A stretch of 41,684 nucleotides of DNA from Chelatococcus sambhunathii (GTDB lineage: Bacteria; Pseudomonadota; Alphaproteobacteria; Rhizobiales; Methylopilaceae). Location of the stretch: NCBI GenBank assembly GCA_031316315.1, contig JADBEO010000036.1:1-41684 (forward strand). Reading direction: 5' to 3'. Positions 7,838 to 16,058 of the stretch are shown in pieces. The position numbers and the translations under genes are program-made. Under the pieces are notes generated by a model, which ran no database searches, had not been told where the DNA came from, and saw only the letters and a list, made by a program, of their open reading frames with translations. Positions within the stretch are counted from its first letter, which is position 1. Each line of letters starts with the position of its first letter.

Positions 7838-8458
7838 ATGCGTAGCCCGGATCGGAACGGGATGAGGCCCGCCACCTCTACACGAGCGCTCGCGCTGCCG
7901 CGAGCGGCGTCGCGTCTTGTCGTCGTCGCGGCGCTCGCACAGGCGCTGAGCGCCTGCAGCGTTTCCTATCCGCTCTATTCGAAATCCGACGAGATCAAGA
8001 CCGGCAGCATCGCCGGCCCCGGCGCGGACGTCACGCCGCAGCCGAAAGCGGACGCCGTCGCCTCCGCGCCGCTCGCGCCGCCGCCCGGCGCGGCCCAGGT
8101 CGAACCGGTGCGGCTCGACACGGCCAAGCCGGTCGCCTATGCGCCGCCGAAGTCGACGCCCGACGATCCGGCGATCACGCCGTCGGACTGGGTCTACGCC
8201 CGCGGGGCGCTCAGCCTCGCCATGGGCGCCGACGCCGCCAACGCCTCGGTGCCCTGGGCCAATCCGGACAGCGGCGCCTATGGCAGCTTCGTCGCCTCGG
8301 CCGCCCCGACGACCGAGAACGGCGCGACGTGTCGGCCCTTCGCCGCGAGCCACTCGGGCGCGGGCCGCGAGCAGCGGCTCGAAGGGACGGCGTGCCGCAC
8401 GGCCGCCGGCTATTGGGAGGCGGTGGCCATCAAGGCCAAGACGACGCGGATTCTCTAG
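7838..8458 (+). CDS. RT0821/Lpp0805-type surface lipoprotein
   Basis: Predicted lipoprotein: a basic N-terminus, a hydrophobic segment and the lipobox LSAC, followed by a Pro/Ala-rich linker (to about residue 115). The C-terminal domain (YGSFVASA, a conserved GATCRPF, LEGTACR, GYWEAV) matches the bacterial RT0821/Lpp0805-type surface protein family, with paired cysteines. Such proteins sit in or near the outer membrane; function is undefined. The start is ambiguous: TTG 7823, ATG 7838 and ATG 7862 are in frame, and all give a usable signal peptide. It is divergent from pdxH across a short shared promoter region and is followed by a dnaJ-class gene. Confidence 0.8.
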   Translation: MRSPDRNGMRPATSTRALALPRAASRLVVVAALAQALSACSVSYPLYSKSDEIKTGSIAGPGADVTPQPKADAVASAPLAPPPGAAQVEPVRLDTAKPVAYAPPKSTPDDPAITPSDWVYARGALSLAMGADAANASVPWANPDSGAYGSFVASAAPTTENGATCRPFAASHSGAGREQRLEGTACRTAAGYWEAVAIKAKTTRIL

Positions 8459-8574
8459 TCGCGCCCGTCGTGGCGACTGTTGCATATTTGCGACATTCGC
8501 CCACATTGAGGGGAAAGGTCGGGCCGCTTAGATTCGGTGTCCGACCCTCTCGAAAGGATGGAATCCCAATCGCG

Positions 8575-9537
8575 ATGCGCGATCCCTACGACGTGCTTGG
8601 CGTGGCGCGGTCGGCGAGCGACGCCGAGGTCAAGAAGGCCTACCGCAAGCTCGCCAAGACCTGGCACCCCGACCAGAAGCCGGACGATCCCAAGGCGAAG
8701 GAGAAGTTCGCCGAGATCGGCCAGGCCTACGAGATCCTGTCCGACAAGGAGAAGCGCGGGCAGTTCGACCGGGGCGAGATCGACGCCGAGGGCAAGCCCC
8801 GGTTCCAGGGCTTCGCCGGCGGCGGGCCGTGGGCCCAATCCGGCGCGGCCGGCGCCGGAGCGCGCGGCGCACGCTTCGATTTCGGCTTCGGCGGCGCCGG
8901 CCCGAGGGGCCGCGCCGGGGCGGGCGCGCAGGAGGACATCATCGAGGAAATTCTGGGCGCCTTCGGCGGCGGCCGGCGCGCGCGCGCGTCCGAGAACCCC
9001 TTTGGCGGCGAGCCGCCGAAGGGCGAGGACCTGCGTGCCGAGATCGTCGCGCCCTTCCGCGACTGGGCGCTCGGCGGCAAGTGCCGCGTCCGCCTGCAGC
9101 CCGGCAAGGAGCTCGAGGTCTCGATTCCGGCCGGGATCGAGGAGGGCAAGACCATCCGGCTCAAGGGCCAGGGCTTGCCGAGCGGCCTCGGCGGCGCGCC
9201 AGGCGACGCCCTGATCACGGTGCGCGTCGGCAAGGACCCGCAGTTCCGCGCCGACGGCAAGGACATCCGCGTCGAGGTGCCGATCACGCTCTATGAGGCG
9301 GTGCTGGGCGGCAAGGTGCGCGTGCCGACGCTGACCGGAGCGGTCGAGATGACGGTCCCTCCCGGCTCCGACGGCGCCCGGACGCTGCGGTTGCGCGGCA
9401 AGGGCGTGCAGGCGAAATCGGGCGCCGGCGACCTGCTGGTCGAACTGCGCATCGCCCTGCCGAAGGGCGGCGATCCGCGGCTCGTCGAATATGCGGAGGC
9501 GATGAAGGCGAACGCGCCCTACGACCCGCGGGACTGA
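8575..9537 (+). CDS. DnaJ C-terminal domain co-chaperone (CbpA-like, no zinc finger)
   Basis: Type II Hsp40 co-chaperone of 320 residues that would stimulate DnaK ATPase and deliver clients. The J-domain (about 1-65) has YDVLGV at the start and the essential HPD at 31-33. A Gly/Ala/Phe-rich linker (about 70-135) follows. The two beta-sandwich substrate domains (about 140-310) include [19 protein letters not shown] and [12 protein letters not shown]. No CxxCxGxG zinc-finger repeats are present, which separates it from canonical DnaJ. Start chosen at the ATG giving [10 protein letters not shown]. It lies 116 bases after the lipoprotein gene on the same strand. Confidence 0.93.
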   Translation: MRDPYDVLGVARSASDAEVKKAYRKLAKTWHPDQKPDDPKAKEKFAEIGQAYEILSDKEKRGQFDRGEIDAEGKPRFQGFAGGGPWAQSGAAGAGARGARFDFGFGGAGPRGRAGAGAQEDIIEEILGAFGGGRRARASENPFGGEPPKGEDLRAEIVAPFRDWALGGKCRVRLQPGKELEVSIPAGIEEGKTIRLKGQGLPSGLGGAPGDALITVRVGKDPQFRADGKDIRVEVPITLYEAVLGGKVRVPTLTGAVEMTVPPGSDGARTLRLRGKGVQAKSGAGDLLVELRIALPKGGDPRLVEYAEAMKANAPYDPRD

Positions 9538-9782
9538 CGGCCCGTCGTCCCGCGGAGTCGCCCGTCCCATCGCGTCGTCGCCTGCAACCGCCTGAGCCGA
9601 CGAAACAAATTCTTTCCACATGCCGGGCCGCGCGGCCCCCGCCGCGCCATCGGACGGCGCGGGAAGATTCGCCCGCGCTTCGAACGACTTAAGGCGAACC
9701 ACATCGGGGGACCGGATTTGGTTTCCCACACATCCATCAGTTGCTTAAAACTTGAGATGACGTGGGCCGGCCGGAAAGCTCT

Positions 9783-9797
9783 ATGGCTGACCCATGA
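9783..9797 (+). promoter_or_regulatory. Four-codon minicistron overlapping the start of the Panacea gene
   Basis: ATG-GCT-GAC-CCA-TGA lies just upstream of the Panacea gene. It has a good ribosome-binding sequence (GGAAAG, about 4 bases before its ATG), whereas the Panacea ATG at 9794 lacks one at normal distance. Its TGA overlaps that ATG as ATGA, so ribosomes ending the tetrapeptide could restart there. It may be chance, but it gives the gene the same coupled initiation seen at many junctions in this window. Confidence 0.4.
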
Positions 9798-10369
9798 GCT
9801 ACGACCCATTGTCCATTTCGAACACGGTGCTGGATCTCGCGGAAGAGAGGGCGATCCCCCTGCGATGCCACGATCTGCAGCGGATCGTATACTTCGCTCA
9901 CGGGATCAATCTGACCAAGACTGGATTGCCGCTCGTCAGCGGATGCTTCGAGGCGTGGCGTAACGGCCCGGTTCATCCTGTCATATACTTGTCATTCTGC
10001 CGGGCGGGCGAGGATGTGATCGATTTCCGAGCGTCGCGCCAGCGGACGTTTTCCGGCTTGAGGAGCGAAGTTCCGCCGGTCACGGACAGGGCCGCGATCG
10101 ACCTCCTGCTGCGGGTCGTTTCGCCGGAGATCGGCGGCTCGCCTCTTCACCTGTCGCATCTCGCGCGCGCCGAGAACGCGCCCTGGCACCACGTCGTCTC
10201 CCGCGCGCGCGAGACGAAGAGCGTCAGCTTCCGCATCACCAACAGCTGCATCATAGAACGCTTCGCCTTTCACAAGGCGAACGCCGCCGAGGATGGCGAC
10301 GACGCGCTCGTGATCGACGCTCCATTCTCGTTCCAGGACTTCGCAGGCGAAATCGGCGTGCCGGCCTGA
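9794..10369 (+). CDS. Panacea-domain (DUF4065/SocA-like) protein, likely antitoxin-type
   Basis: 191-residue protein with the Panacea/DUF4065 fold in its first 65 residues: CHDLQRIVYFAHGINLTKTG, then PLVSGCFEAWRNGPVHPVIY, the hallmark segment. Members include the SocA antitoxin-adaptor of Caulobacter and antitoxins that neutralise a wide range of unrelated toxins encoded next door. The C-terminal part (about 100-191) is not recognised. It is followed 39 bases later by a coiled-coil protein gene on the same strand, the position in which a partner toxin would be expected. The gene lies between housekeeping genes and is less GC-rich in parts, consistent with transfer. Antitoxin function is inferred from family only. 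Confidence 0.8.
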   Translation: MSYDPLSISNTVLDLAEERAIPLRCHDLQRIVYFAHGINLTKTGLPLVSGCFEAWRNGPVHPVIYLSFCRAGEDVIDFRASRQRTFSGLRSEVPPVTDRAAIDLLLRVVSPEIGGSPLHLSHLARAENAPWHHVVSRARETKSVSFRITNSCIIERFAFHKANAAEDGDDALVIDAPFSFQDFAGEIGVPA

Positions 10370-10408
10370 GGTTCGGCCCTCGGAAGGACGCGACAGCGAG
10401 ACCGCACC

Positions 10409-10876
10409 ATGGGCTCGAACGACAGAGACGATGAGGCGCGGCTCGCCGAAGCGCGATCGCAGCTCGCCGACTGCGACGGGCTGATCGAGGAGACGCGACG
10501 ACAACGGGACAGGCTCGTCCAGCTTGGCAGAGATCCTGCCCACCTCGAGGGAAGACTGGCCATGCTGGAGCGCGTCCGCGCGGAGAGAGAGCGTTACGTC
10601 CGGTCGATCGCCGCAAAGTCGGCCTCCGCCGCGACGAGGCGGGACCACGGAGGCGCGGCGGCGGAAAGGCTGCAGCCGTTCGACCTGCTCGTCGAGGAGC
10701 AGTTGCGGCTGAGACCGTCCGCGACGGCCGCCGAGCTGGCGGCGACGCTGCTCATGACGGAACCCGGCCATGATGAGGTGCAAGCGGTCACCGACAAGCA
10801 GAAACAGTTCGTCCGCGACTCGATCGGCCGGTTGATCCGTTTCGGGCTCACCACGCGCAAGCCATCGTGGGAGTGA
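10409..10876 (+). CDS. Coiled-coil protein of unknown function, partner of the Panacea gene
   Basis: 155 residues with no recognised catalytic motif. Residues about 5-70 are dense in Glu, Arg, Leu and Ala in heptad-like order (ARLAEARSQLADCDGLIEE, then RLAMLERVRAERERYV), indicating a coiled coil. A linker follows. Residues about 88-155 look helical and end in a basic, aromatic segment (FVRDSIGRLIRFGLTTRKPSW) that could be a winged-helix-like nucleic-acid-binding unit. The gene starts 39 bases after the Panacea gene; a GGAAGGA lies rather far upstream of the ATG. By position it is the candidate effector or toxin of a two-gene module, but a regulatory role is equally open. No function is assigned. 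Confidence 0.65.
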   Translation: MGSNDRDDEARLAEARSQLADCDGLIEETRRQRDRLVQLGRDPAHLEGRLAMLERVRAERERYVRSIAAKSASAATRRDHGGAAAERLQPFDLLVEEQLRLRPSATAAELAATLLMTEPGHDEVQAVTDKQKQFVRDSIGRLIRFGLTTRKPSWE

Positions 10877-10980
10877 GCCGAGGCCGGGCGATCGCGTCCC
10901 TAAATCCGATCGATCAGAAAGCGTCGTTTGAAGCCGCGCGCTGAAAGCGGTTGTCTGCGCTGGCCCGCCGGAGACGCGCT

Positions 10981-11613
10981 ATGCCTGAGCTGTCGACCAT
11001 CCTCGCCTTCGCCGCCGTGTCCGTCGGCATGGTGCTGACGCCCGGTCCGAACATGATCTACCTCGTGTCGCGCTCCGTCGCGCAGGGACGCCGTGCGGGT
11101 CTGGTCTCGCTCGCCGGCGTCATCCTCGGCTTCGTCGTGTGGATGCTGCTCGCCGCCTTCGGCGTGACCGCGATGCTGCTGGTCACGCCTTACGCCTATG
11201 ACGCGCTCCGCATCGCCGGCGCGCTCTATCTCGGCTGGCTCGCATGGGAGGCGCTGAGACCCGGCGGCGCCTCGCCTTTCGCGACCCAGGGCCTCAGGCC
11301 CGACGGGCCGAAGAAGCTGTTCCTGATCGGGCTTGTTACGAACCTGCTCAACCCGAAGATCGCGCTGCTTTACCTCGCGCTGCTGCCGCAGTTCATCGAC
11401 CCGGAGCGCGGCGCCGTGCTCACGCAGACGCTGGCGCTCGGCGGAACGCAGATCCTGGTCGCGTCCATTGGCGACGCGATGTTCGTCTTCGCGGCCGGCG
11501 CGATCGCCGGCTTTCTGGCGCGCCGGCCGTTCTGGGCGCTGGCGCAGCGCTGGCTGATGGGCTGCGTCTTCGGCGCGCTCGCCGTCCGTATGGCGCTCGA
11601 CGCGCGCCGCTGA
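10981..11613 (+). CDS. LysE family translocator
   Basis: Inner-membrane exporter of amino acids or related metabolites, RhtB/LysE family, 210 residues with about six hydrophobic segments. The family signature after the first segment is clear: VLTPGPNMIYLVSRSVAQG. The conserved GLVTNLLNPKIALLYLALLPQF is in the middle. The ATG at 10981 is preferred over an in-frame TTG at 10951 because GGAGA lies a few bases upstream and the first membrane segment starts at once. The cargo cannot be predicted. The gene ends directly before a repeat-family-B element and converges on the MoaD-like gene. Confidence 0.92.
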   Translation: MPELSTILAFAAVSVGMVLTPGPNMIYLVSRSVAQGRRAGLVSLAGVILGFVVWMLLAAFGVTAMLLVTPYAYDALRIAGALYLGWLAWEALRPGGASPFATQGLRPDGPKKLFLIGLVTNLLNPKIALLYLALLPQFIDPERGAVLTQTLALGGTQILVASIGDAMFVFAAGAIAGFLARRPFWALAQRWLMGCVFGALAVRMALDARR

Positions 11614-11617
11614 ATCC

Positions 11618-11703
11618 GTCATGCCCGGAATTGATCCGGGCCTCCATCAAGCAAAGAGATTTTTGGCGATGGATCGCCGGGTCAAGCCCGACGACGACGG
11701 CGG
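11618..11703. repeat. Repeat family B, copy 1, in a convergent junction
   Basis: Starts CGTCATGCCCGGAATTGATCC and ends with GATGGATCGCCGGGTCAAGC plus CGACGACGG; the two halves are largely complementary and could fold as one hairpin. A second copy is at 23627-23714. It begins five bases after the LysE stop and ends just before the stop of the opposing MoaD-like gene, so it may serve as a two-way terminator. Confidence 0.85.
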
Positions 11704-11712
11704 TCCGACGTC

Positions 11713-12009
11713 TCAGCCGCCGCTGATCGCGGTCAGGATGAAGACGTCGGCGCCGGGCCGGAGTTCGGTGTCGAGCCGGCCGCGCCTGCCGTCCACGAAG
11801 ACGTTCATGTGTCGGCGGATGGCGGGGCGACTGTCGCAGATCCGGTCCCGCATGCCGGGCCAGCGCTCGTCGAGCGCGTCGATGAGCTCGCGCACGCTCG
11901 CTGCCTGAAGCTCGACCACGCGATCCGCCTCGGGAAAGAGAGTCACGAGCAGCGGCGCGAGGCGCACCACGGCGGGGCGCGCTTCCGTCGCGGGCGCGGC
12001 GGCGCTCAT
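11713..12009 (-). CDS. MoaD/ThiS-like ubiquitin-fold protein
   Basis: 98-residue beta-grasp protein ending in the exposed Gly-Gly (LTAISGG) that in MoaD and ThiS is adenylated and thiocarboxylated for sulfur transfer. Conserved elements are LVTLFPEADRVVELQAASVRELIDALDERWPG and the HMNVFVDGRR turn. It is not beside molybdopterin or thiamine genes. Instead its ATG overlaps the stop of the Asp-box propeller gene by four bases (ATGA, 12006-12009), so the two are translated as a unit. A dedicated sulfur-carrier or modifier role linked to that protein is inferred. The partner activating enzyme is not in the window. Confidence 0.85.
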   Translation of the reverse strand: MSAAAPATEARPAVVRLAPLLVTLFPEADRVVELQAASVRELIDALDERWPGMRDRICDSRPAIRRHMNVFVDGRRGRLDTELRPGADVFILTAISGG

Positions 12010-13088
12010 GTCTCGACCACCATGGTTTCGACCGAGGAGATCGACGGCAGATGCTGGGCGATGCGCTCCCACGTCTCGCCTTCGTCGCGGCTGGCGTAGA
12101 CCTCGCCCGAGCCGGTGCCGAAATAGACGCCGGCCGGCTCCAGCCGGTCGACCGCCAGCGCCTGCCGCAGCACGTTGAAGTAGGCGTCCTTCTGGGGCAG
12201 CCCGTCGCGCTTGTCCGACCAGCTCGCGCCGCCGTCGCGCGTCGCCCATGCGGCGGCCTTCGCGTCCGGCATGTAGCGTCCGTGGATGTCGCCGTTGAGC
12301 GGCAGGAGGTAGAGCGTCTGCGGGTCGCGCGGATGGACCGCTGCGGGGAAGCCGAAGCTCGAGGGCAGGCCGTTCTCGATCGACGCCCAGGAGCGGCCGC
12401 CGTCGTCGCTGCGATACATGCCGCAATGGTTCTGCTGATAGAGCCGCTTCGAGCCGCCGGGCGCCATGACAAGGCAGTGCACGCACTGGCCGAACTCGGG
12501 ATATTTCTGGTCGTCCGGCAGGAAGTCGCAGCGCGTGCCGGAGTTGCGCGGCTCCCAGGTCTCGCCGCCGTCCTCGGTCGCGAACACGCCGGCCGACGAG
12601 ACCCCGATCCAGATCTTCTTCTCGTCGTCGGCGTCGAGCACGAGCGAATGCAGGATCAGCCCCGCGCCGCCGGGGTTCCACTCCGGCCGGGTGGGATGAC
12701 GCTGCAGTCCCTCGACATGGGTCCAGCTGACTCCGCCGTCGTCGCTCGCGAACAGGCCTGCAGGCGCGACGCCGGCGTAGAGCCGGCCATGCCCGGGCGC
12801 GAGGCTCCAGACTGCGGTGATCGGGTCCTTGCCCTCGCCATAGGCGAGGCCGTCGCTCGAATGGCTCCAGCTCCTGCCGAGGTCGGTCGACTTCCAGACC
12901 GCCGGGCCGAACCACTCGTTGCCGCCGCCACCATAGATCGCGCCCGTCGCGGGGTCGCCGACGACGTGGTTCATCGGCCAGTGCTCGCAGAAGGGCCCTT
13001 CAAGCGACCATGCCGCGCGCGCGGCGTCGCTCCGCAGGATGAAGGCGCCCTTCTTGGTGCCGAGCAGGGTGAGGACCGTCTTCGCCAT
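12006..13088 (-). CDS. Cytoplasmic Asp-box (BNR) beta-propeller protein
   Basis: 360-residue protein of the exo-alpha-sialidase/BNR-repeat superfamily. Six Asp-box-like turns are visible: STDLGRSW, SDDGGVSW, TEDGGETW, SDDGGRSW, TRDGGASW and SRDEGETW, giving a six- or seven-bladed propeller. There is no signal peptide (MAKTVLTLLGTKKGAFIL is a strand), so it is probably cytoplasmic. That, and the lack of a recognisable catalytic set, argue against a secreted sialidase. Cysteines occur in GQCVHC and NHCGMY. It is coupled by an ATGA overlap to a MoaD-like gene, an arrangement I believe recurs in other bacteria. Substrate and role are unknown. Confidence 0.82.
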   Translation of the reverse strand: MAKTVLTLLGTKKGAFILRSDAARAAWSLEGPFCEHWPMNHVVGDPATGAIYGGGGNEWFGPAVWKSTDLGRSWSHSSDGLAYGEGKDPITAVWSLAPGHGRLYAGVAPAGLFASDDGGVSWTHVEGLQRHPTRPEWNPGGAGLILHSLVLDADDEKKIWIGVSSAGVFATEDGGETWEPRNSGTRCDFLPDDQKYPEFGQCVHCLVMAPGGSKRLYQQNHCGMYRSDDGGRSWASIENGLPSSFGFPAAVHPRDPQTLYLLPLNGDIHGRYMPDAKAAAWATRDGGASWSDKRDGLPQKDAYFNVLRQALAVDRLEPAGVYFGTGSGEVYASRDEGETWERIAQHLPSISSVETMVVET

Positions 13089-13445
13089 GGATCATGCTCC
13101 TTGTTCGCTCGCTCGAGCGAAGGACGGCCGGCCGCTCTCCGATCCGACAGCGCGGCGCGGATTTTTTCAACCGCGCGCGCAGGCGACGGCGGCCGTCGCC
13201 TATGGCTTGCGGGCAACGTACAGGCGTTTTCGGGAGATTATCGACAGTCGGAGCCATGGCCTTCGCGCCGCCGTCGGGACGCCGGGGCTTCTGATTTCAG
13301 GCCTCACACGCGTCGCCGACCGAAACCCGCTGTGAATTTGCGTCCAGGCGCTCGTCTTGATGCGCGCATGTCGCCCGTGCGATAGCCACGGCGATCCGCG
13401 CGATTGCGCGGCGCTTGCCAGAATGCTTTCCGAGATAGGTGTTCC
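13089..13445. other. Intergenic region between the propeller gene and fabI
   Basis: About 357 bases between divergent genes. It must hold both promoters, but no clear -35/-10 pair was found. One GC-rich inverted repeat, GCGACGGCGGCCGTCGC, is centred near 13193. Open frames here lack ribosome-binding sites and family features and were not accepted as genes. Confidence 0.5.
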
Positions 13446-14258
13446 ATGACCGATGTCCGTGGCCTTATGGCCGGAAAGCGGGGCCTCGTGATGGGCGTCG
13501 CCAACAACCGGTCGATCGCCTTCGGCATCGCCAGGGCCTGCGCGAACGCCGGCGCGAAGCTCGCTTTCACCTATCAGGGCGAGGCGCTGAAGAAGCGGGT
13601 CGATCCGCTCGCCTCAGAGCTCGGCGGCGAGGTCGTCGGCCATTGCGACGTCACCGACGCCGCCTCGATCGACGCGGTGTTCGACAAGACCGGCGAGGTT
13701 CTGGGCGGTCTCGACTTCCTGGTCCATTGCATCGCCTTCTCGGACAAGGACCAGCTCGACGGCCGCTACCTCGAGACGACGCCCGAGAACTTCAACAAGA
13801 CGATGTTCATCTCGGCCTACTCGCTGACCGCGGTCGCGCAGCGGGCCGAGAAGCTGATGGGCGGCGGCGGGTCGATCCTGACGCTGACCTATTACGGCGC
13901 CGAGAAGTGGATGCCGCACTACAACGTCATGGGCGTCGCCAAGGCCGCGCTCGAGGCGAGCGTGCGCTACCTCGCGGCGGACCTTGGGCCGTCCAATATC
14001 CGCGTCAACGCGATCTCGGCCGGTCCCATCAAGACGCTCGCCGCCTCCGGCATCGGAGACTTCCGCTACATCCTGAAGTGGAACGAGCTGAACTCGCCGC
14101 TCCGCCGCACCGTGACGATCGACGAGGTCGGCGACTCGGCGCTCTACTTCCTGTCCGACCTCGGCCGCGGCGTGACCGGCGAGGTCCATCATGTCGACGC
14201 CGGCTACCACATCGTCGGCATGAAGAACCCGGACGCGCCGGACATTTCCGTGGTGTGA
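13446..14258 (+). CDS. fabI: Enoyl-[acyl-carrier-protein] reductase (NADH)
   Basis: Reduces trans-2-enoyl-ACP in the last step of each fatty-acid elongation cycle; cytoplasmic tetramer and the target of triclosan. The 270-residue product has the divergent SDR pattern of FabI: GKRGLVMGVANNRSIAFGIA for NADH binding and VHCIAFSDKDQL. The YNVMGVAKAALE segment supplies the Tyr and Lys of the active site, and the substrate loop is RVNAISAGPIKTLAASGI. The start ATG at 13446 is preceded by AGATAGGT. The next gene, a histidine phosphatase, begins seven bases after the stop and is probably co-transcribed. No other fab gene is nearby. Confidence 0.95.
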   Translation: MTDVRGLMAGKRGLVMGVANNRSIAFGIARACANAGAKLAFTYQGEALKKRVDPLASELGGEVVGHCDVTDAASIDAVFDKTGEVLGGLDFLVHCIAFSDKDQLDGRYLETTPENFNKTMFISAYSLTAVAQRAEKLMGGGGSILTLTYYGAEKWMPHYNVMGVAKAALEASVRYLAADLGPSNIRVNAISAGPIKTLAASGIGDFRYILKWNELNSPLRRTVTIDEVGDSALYFLSDLGRGVTGEVHHVDAGYHIVGMKNPDAPDISVV

Positions 14259-14265
14259 CGGAACC

Positions 14266-14847
14266 TTGGCGCCCCCGCTGATCTTCGTCCGCCACGGCGA
14301 GACCGACTGGAACGTCGCGGGCCGCCTGCAGGGCCAGACCGACACGCCGCTTAATCCGAAGGGCCGCGATCAAGCCGACGCCGTCGGCCGGACGCTCGCG
14401 AGCGCGTTTCCCGACCTGTCAGGCCACGTCTTCGTCGCGAGCCCGCTGGAGCGCGCCTCAGAGACGATGCGCCGGGTGCGCGCCGGCCTCGGCCTCGATC
14501 CCGAGGCCTTCGCGGTCGACGACCGGCTGAAGGAAATGACCTTCGGGCGCTGGGAGGGCTCGACCTTCGCGGACATCCGGACCCGCGAGCCGGCCGTCAT
14601 GAAGGCGCGCGACGCCGACCGCTGGGGCCACCGCCCGCCGGGCGGCGAAAGCTATCAGGACGTCTCGGACCGCTTCGCCGAATTCCTCGCCGGGCTCGAA
14701 GGACCGGCCGTCGTGGTCTCGCATGGGGGCGTCGCGCGCGTCGCGCTCGCCCTCATCGGCGGCGGCGACCGGAAGAAGCTCCCGCACCTGCATGTCCAGC
14801 AGGGCAGGGCGATGCTGATCGAGAACGGCCGCTGGCGCTGGGTGTGA
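14266..14847 (+). CDS. Histidine phosphatase family protein (phosphoglycerate-mutase-like)
   Basis: 193-residue cytoplasmic phosphatase or mutase of the branch-2-like histidine phosphatase superfamily. The RHGET motif at about 9-13 carries the phosphorylated histidine, followed by W-N. The second arginine region is SPLERASETMRR, the acid is in LKEMTFGRWEG, and the second active-site histidine is in VSHGGVAR. The fold is complete. True phosphoglycerate mutase, cobalamin/alpha-ribazole phosphatase and general phosphatases look alike at this level, so no symbol is given. Translation is assigned to TTG at 14266, seven bases after fabI, because the conserved first strand starts immediately afterwards. 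Confidence 0.9.
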   Translation: MAPPLIFVRHGETDWNVAGRLQGQTDTPLNPKGRDQADAVGRTLASAFPDLSGHVFVASPLERASETMRRVRAGLGLDPEAFAVDDRLKEMTFGRWEGSTFADIRTREPAVMKARDADRWGHRPPGGESYQDVSDRFAEFLAGLEGPAVVVSHGGVARVALALIGGGDRKKLPHLHVQQGRAMLIENGRWRWV

Positions 14848-14910
14848 ACGCGGTTCGCATGGCTTGCCACGGATCGCCTGCGAATTAGGCCGCACTCTGC
14901 TTAATTCAGC

Positions 14911-15168
14911 CTAGTCGACCGGTGGAGGAAGCGGCTCGCCATTCTCGAACTCGCCGAGCCGTGTTCGCGCCAGTTTGACCATGCGCTCGACGTGCACGAA
15001 CGGGATGTCGATCTTCCAGCAGCTGAAGGACAATGAGTTGTCGGCGTCACATCGGAAAACCTCTGCGACCATTTCTTCGTTTTCCCACAGCTCCAGACCA
15101 AGCCCGTCGCGGTGAATGTCCGATGCGACCTGAAACCGGAAAGAGCTGCTCGTCGTAGCCCCACTCAC
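14911..15168 (-). CDS. Small conserved hypothetical protein coupled to LysR gene
   Basis: 85 residues, no signal peptide or membrane segment. The pattern DIHRDGLGLELWENEEMVAEVF, then CDADNSL and IPFVHVERMVKLAR, is one I associate with a small uncharacterised family in Proteobacteria; I cannot name a function. The GTG start overlaps the TGA of the LysR gene by four bases (GTGA, 15165-15168), with GGGAGA a few bases upstream, so it is translated behind LysR. Its composition is visibly less GC-rich than the flanking genes. The 3' end faces the histidine phosphatase gene. Confidence 0.75.
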   Translation of the reverse strand: MSGATTSSSFRFQVASDIHRDGLGLELWENEEMVAEVFRCDADNSLSFSCWKIDIPFVHVERMVKLARTRLGEFENGEPLPPPVD

Positions 15169-16058
15169 GCCATCTCCCTTTCCCGCGCCCCCTCGAACAG
15201 CGGGCGGCGGCGGGCGAGGTCCTGGCCGACATGGTCCATGAAGGCGCGGATGCGGGCGCTCGAGCGCAGATCCGGATGGGTGAGGATCCACAGGCCCGGC
15301 GGCGTCTGGCCGGGCGGGTCGTAGAGCCGCACGAGGCTCGGGAAGCGGTTGGCGATGTAGCAGGGCAGGGGGCCGATGCCGATGCCGGCGGCGATCGCCT
15401 CCGCCATGCCGAGCACGGTGTTCAGGCGGTAGACCATCTTGTGCTCGCCGACGACGTCGCGCAGCCAGCGCTGCAGCTGGCCCAGCATGTCGCCGGGGCC
15501 GATCCAGGGCAGATGGTCCAGCGCCTCGATGTTCTCTACGGGACGCATCGGCGCGACGCCGTAGACCGCCCAGTAGATCGAGGCGAGGCGGCGGCCGACC
15601 AGCGTCTCGGGCGGCGAGGAGGTGACGCGCAACGCGATGTCGGCGTCGCGCTTCGACAGGTTCAGCACCGCGTTGCCGACCACCACGTCGAGCGTGATCT
15701 CGGGATAGGCGCGGCGGAAGCCCGCGAAGACGTCGGTCAGGCCGTGGATGAGAAGGCTGTCGTTGGTGGTGACGCGCAGCTCGCCAGTCGGGGCGAGGTC
15801 CTGCCCCATGATCCGGCGCTCGAAGGCGATGATGTCGTCGCCCATCCGGTCGGCGATCGCGGCCATCTCGTCGCCGGCGGGCGTCAGGCCATAGCCGGCC
15901 CGTCCGCGTTCGAACAGCCGGGCGCCGAGCCGCTCCTCGAGCGCGCCGAGGCGGCGAAACACGGTCGAGGCGTTGACGCCGAGAATGTCGGCGGCGCCGG
16001 CCAGCGATCGGCGCTCGGCGATCGCCTTCACCAGGCGGAAGTCGTCCCATGCGAGCAT
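15165..16058 (-). CDS. LysR family transcriptional regulator
   Basis: 297-residue LysR-type regulator. The winged HTH occupies about 1-60 (DDFRLVKAIAERRSLAGAADILG, then VNASTVFRRLGALEERLGARLFER). The inducer-binding domain begins near 90 (GELRVTTNDSLLIHGL) and ends about 290. The ATG at 16058 is used because it starts the conserved HTH directly; in-frame extension to 16100 adds no family sequence. The gene is not divergent from a metabolic target: the DUF2339 gene lies 69 bases upstream on the same strand. Its target is unknown. A small unknown gene is coupled to its stop codon. Confidence 0.9.
   Translation of the reverse strand: MLAWDDFRLVKAIAERRSLAGAADILGVNASTVFRRLGALEERLGARLFERGRAGYGLTPAGDEMAAIADRMGDDIIAFERRIMGQDLAPTGELRVTTNDSLLIHGLTDVFAGFRRAYPEITLDVVVGNAVLNLSKRDADIALRVTSSPPETLVGRRLASIYWAVYGVAPMRPVENIEALDHLPWIGPGDMLGQLQRWLRDVVGEHKMVYRLNTVLGMAEAIAAGIGIGPLPCYIANRFPSLVRLYDPPGQTPPGLWILTHPDLRSSARIRAFMDHVGQDLARRRPLFEGAREREMA

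Noticed and set aside
12006-13088. Secreted sialidase
   Set aside because: No signal peptide and no sialidase catalytic set; only the Asp-box propeller pattern is supported.
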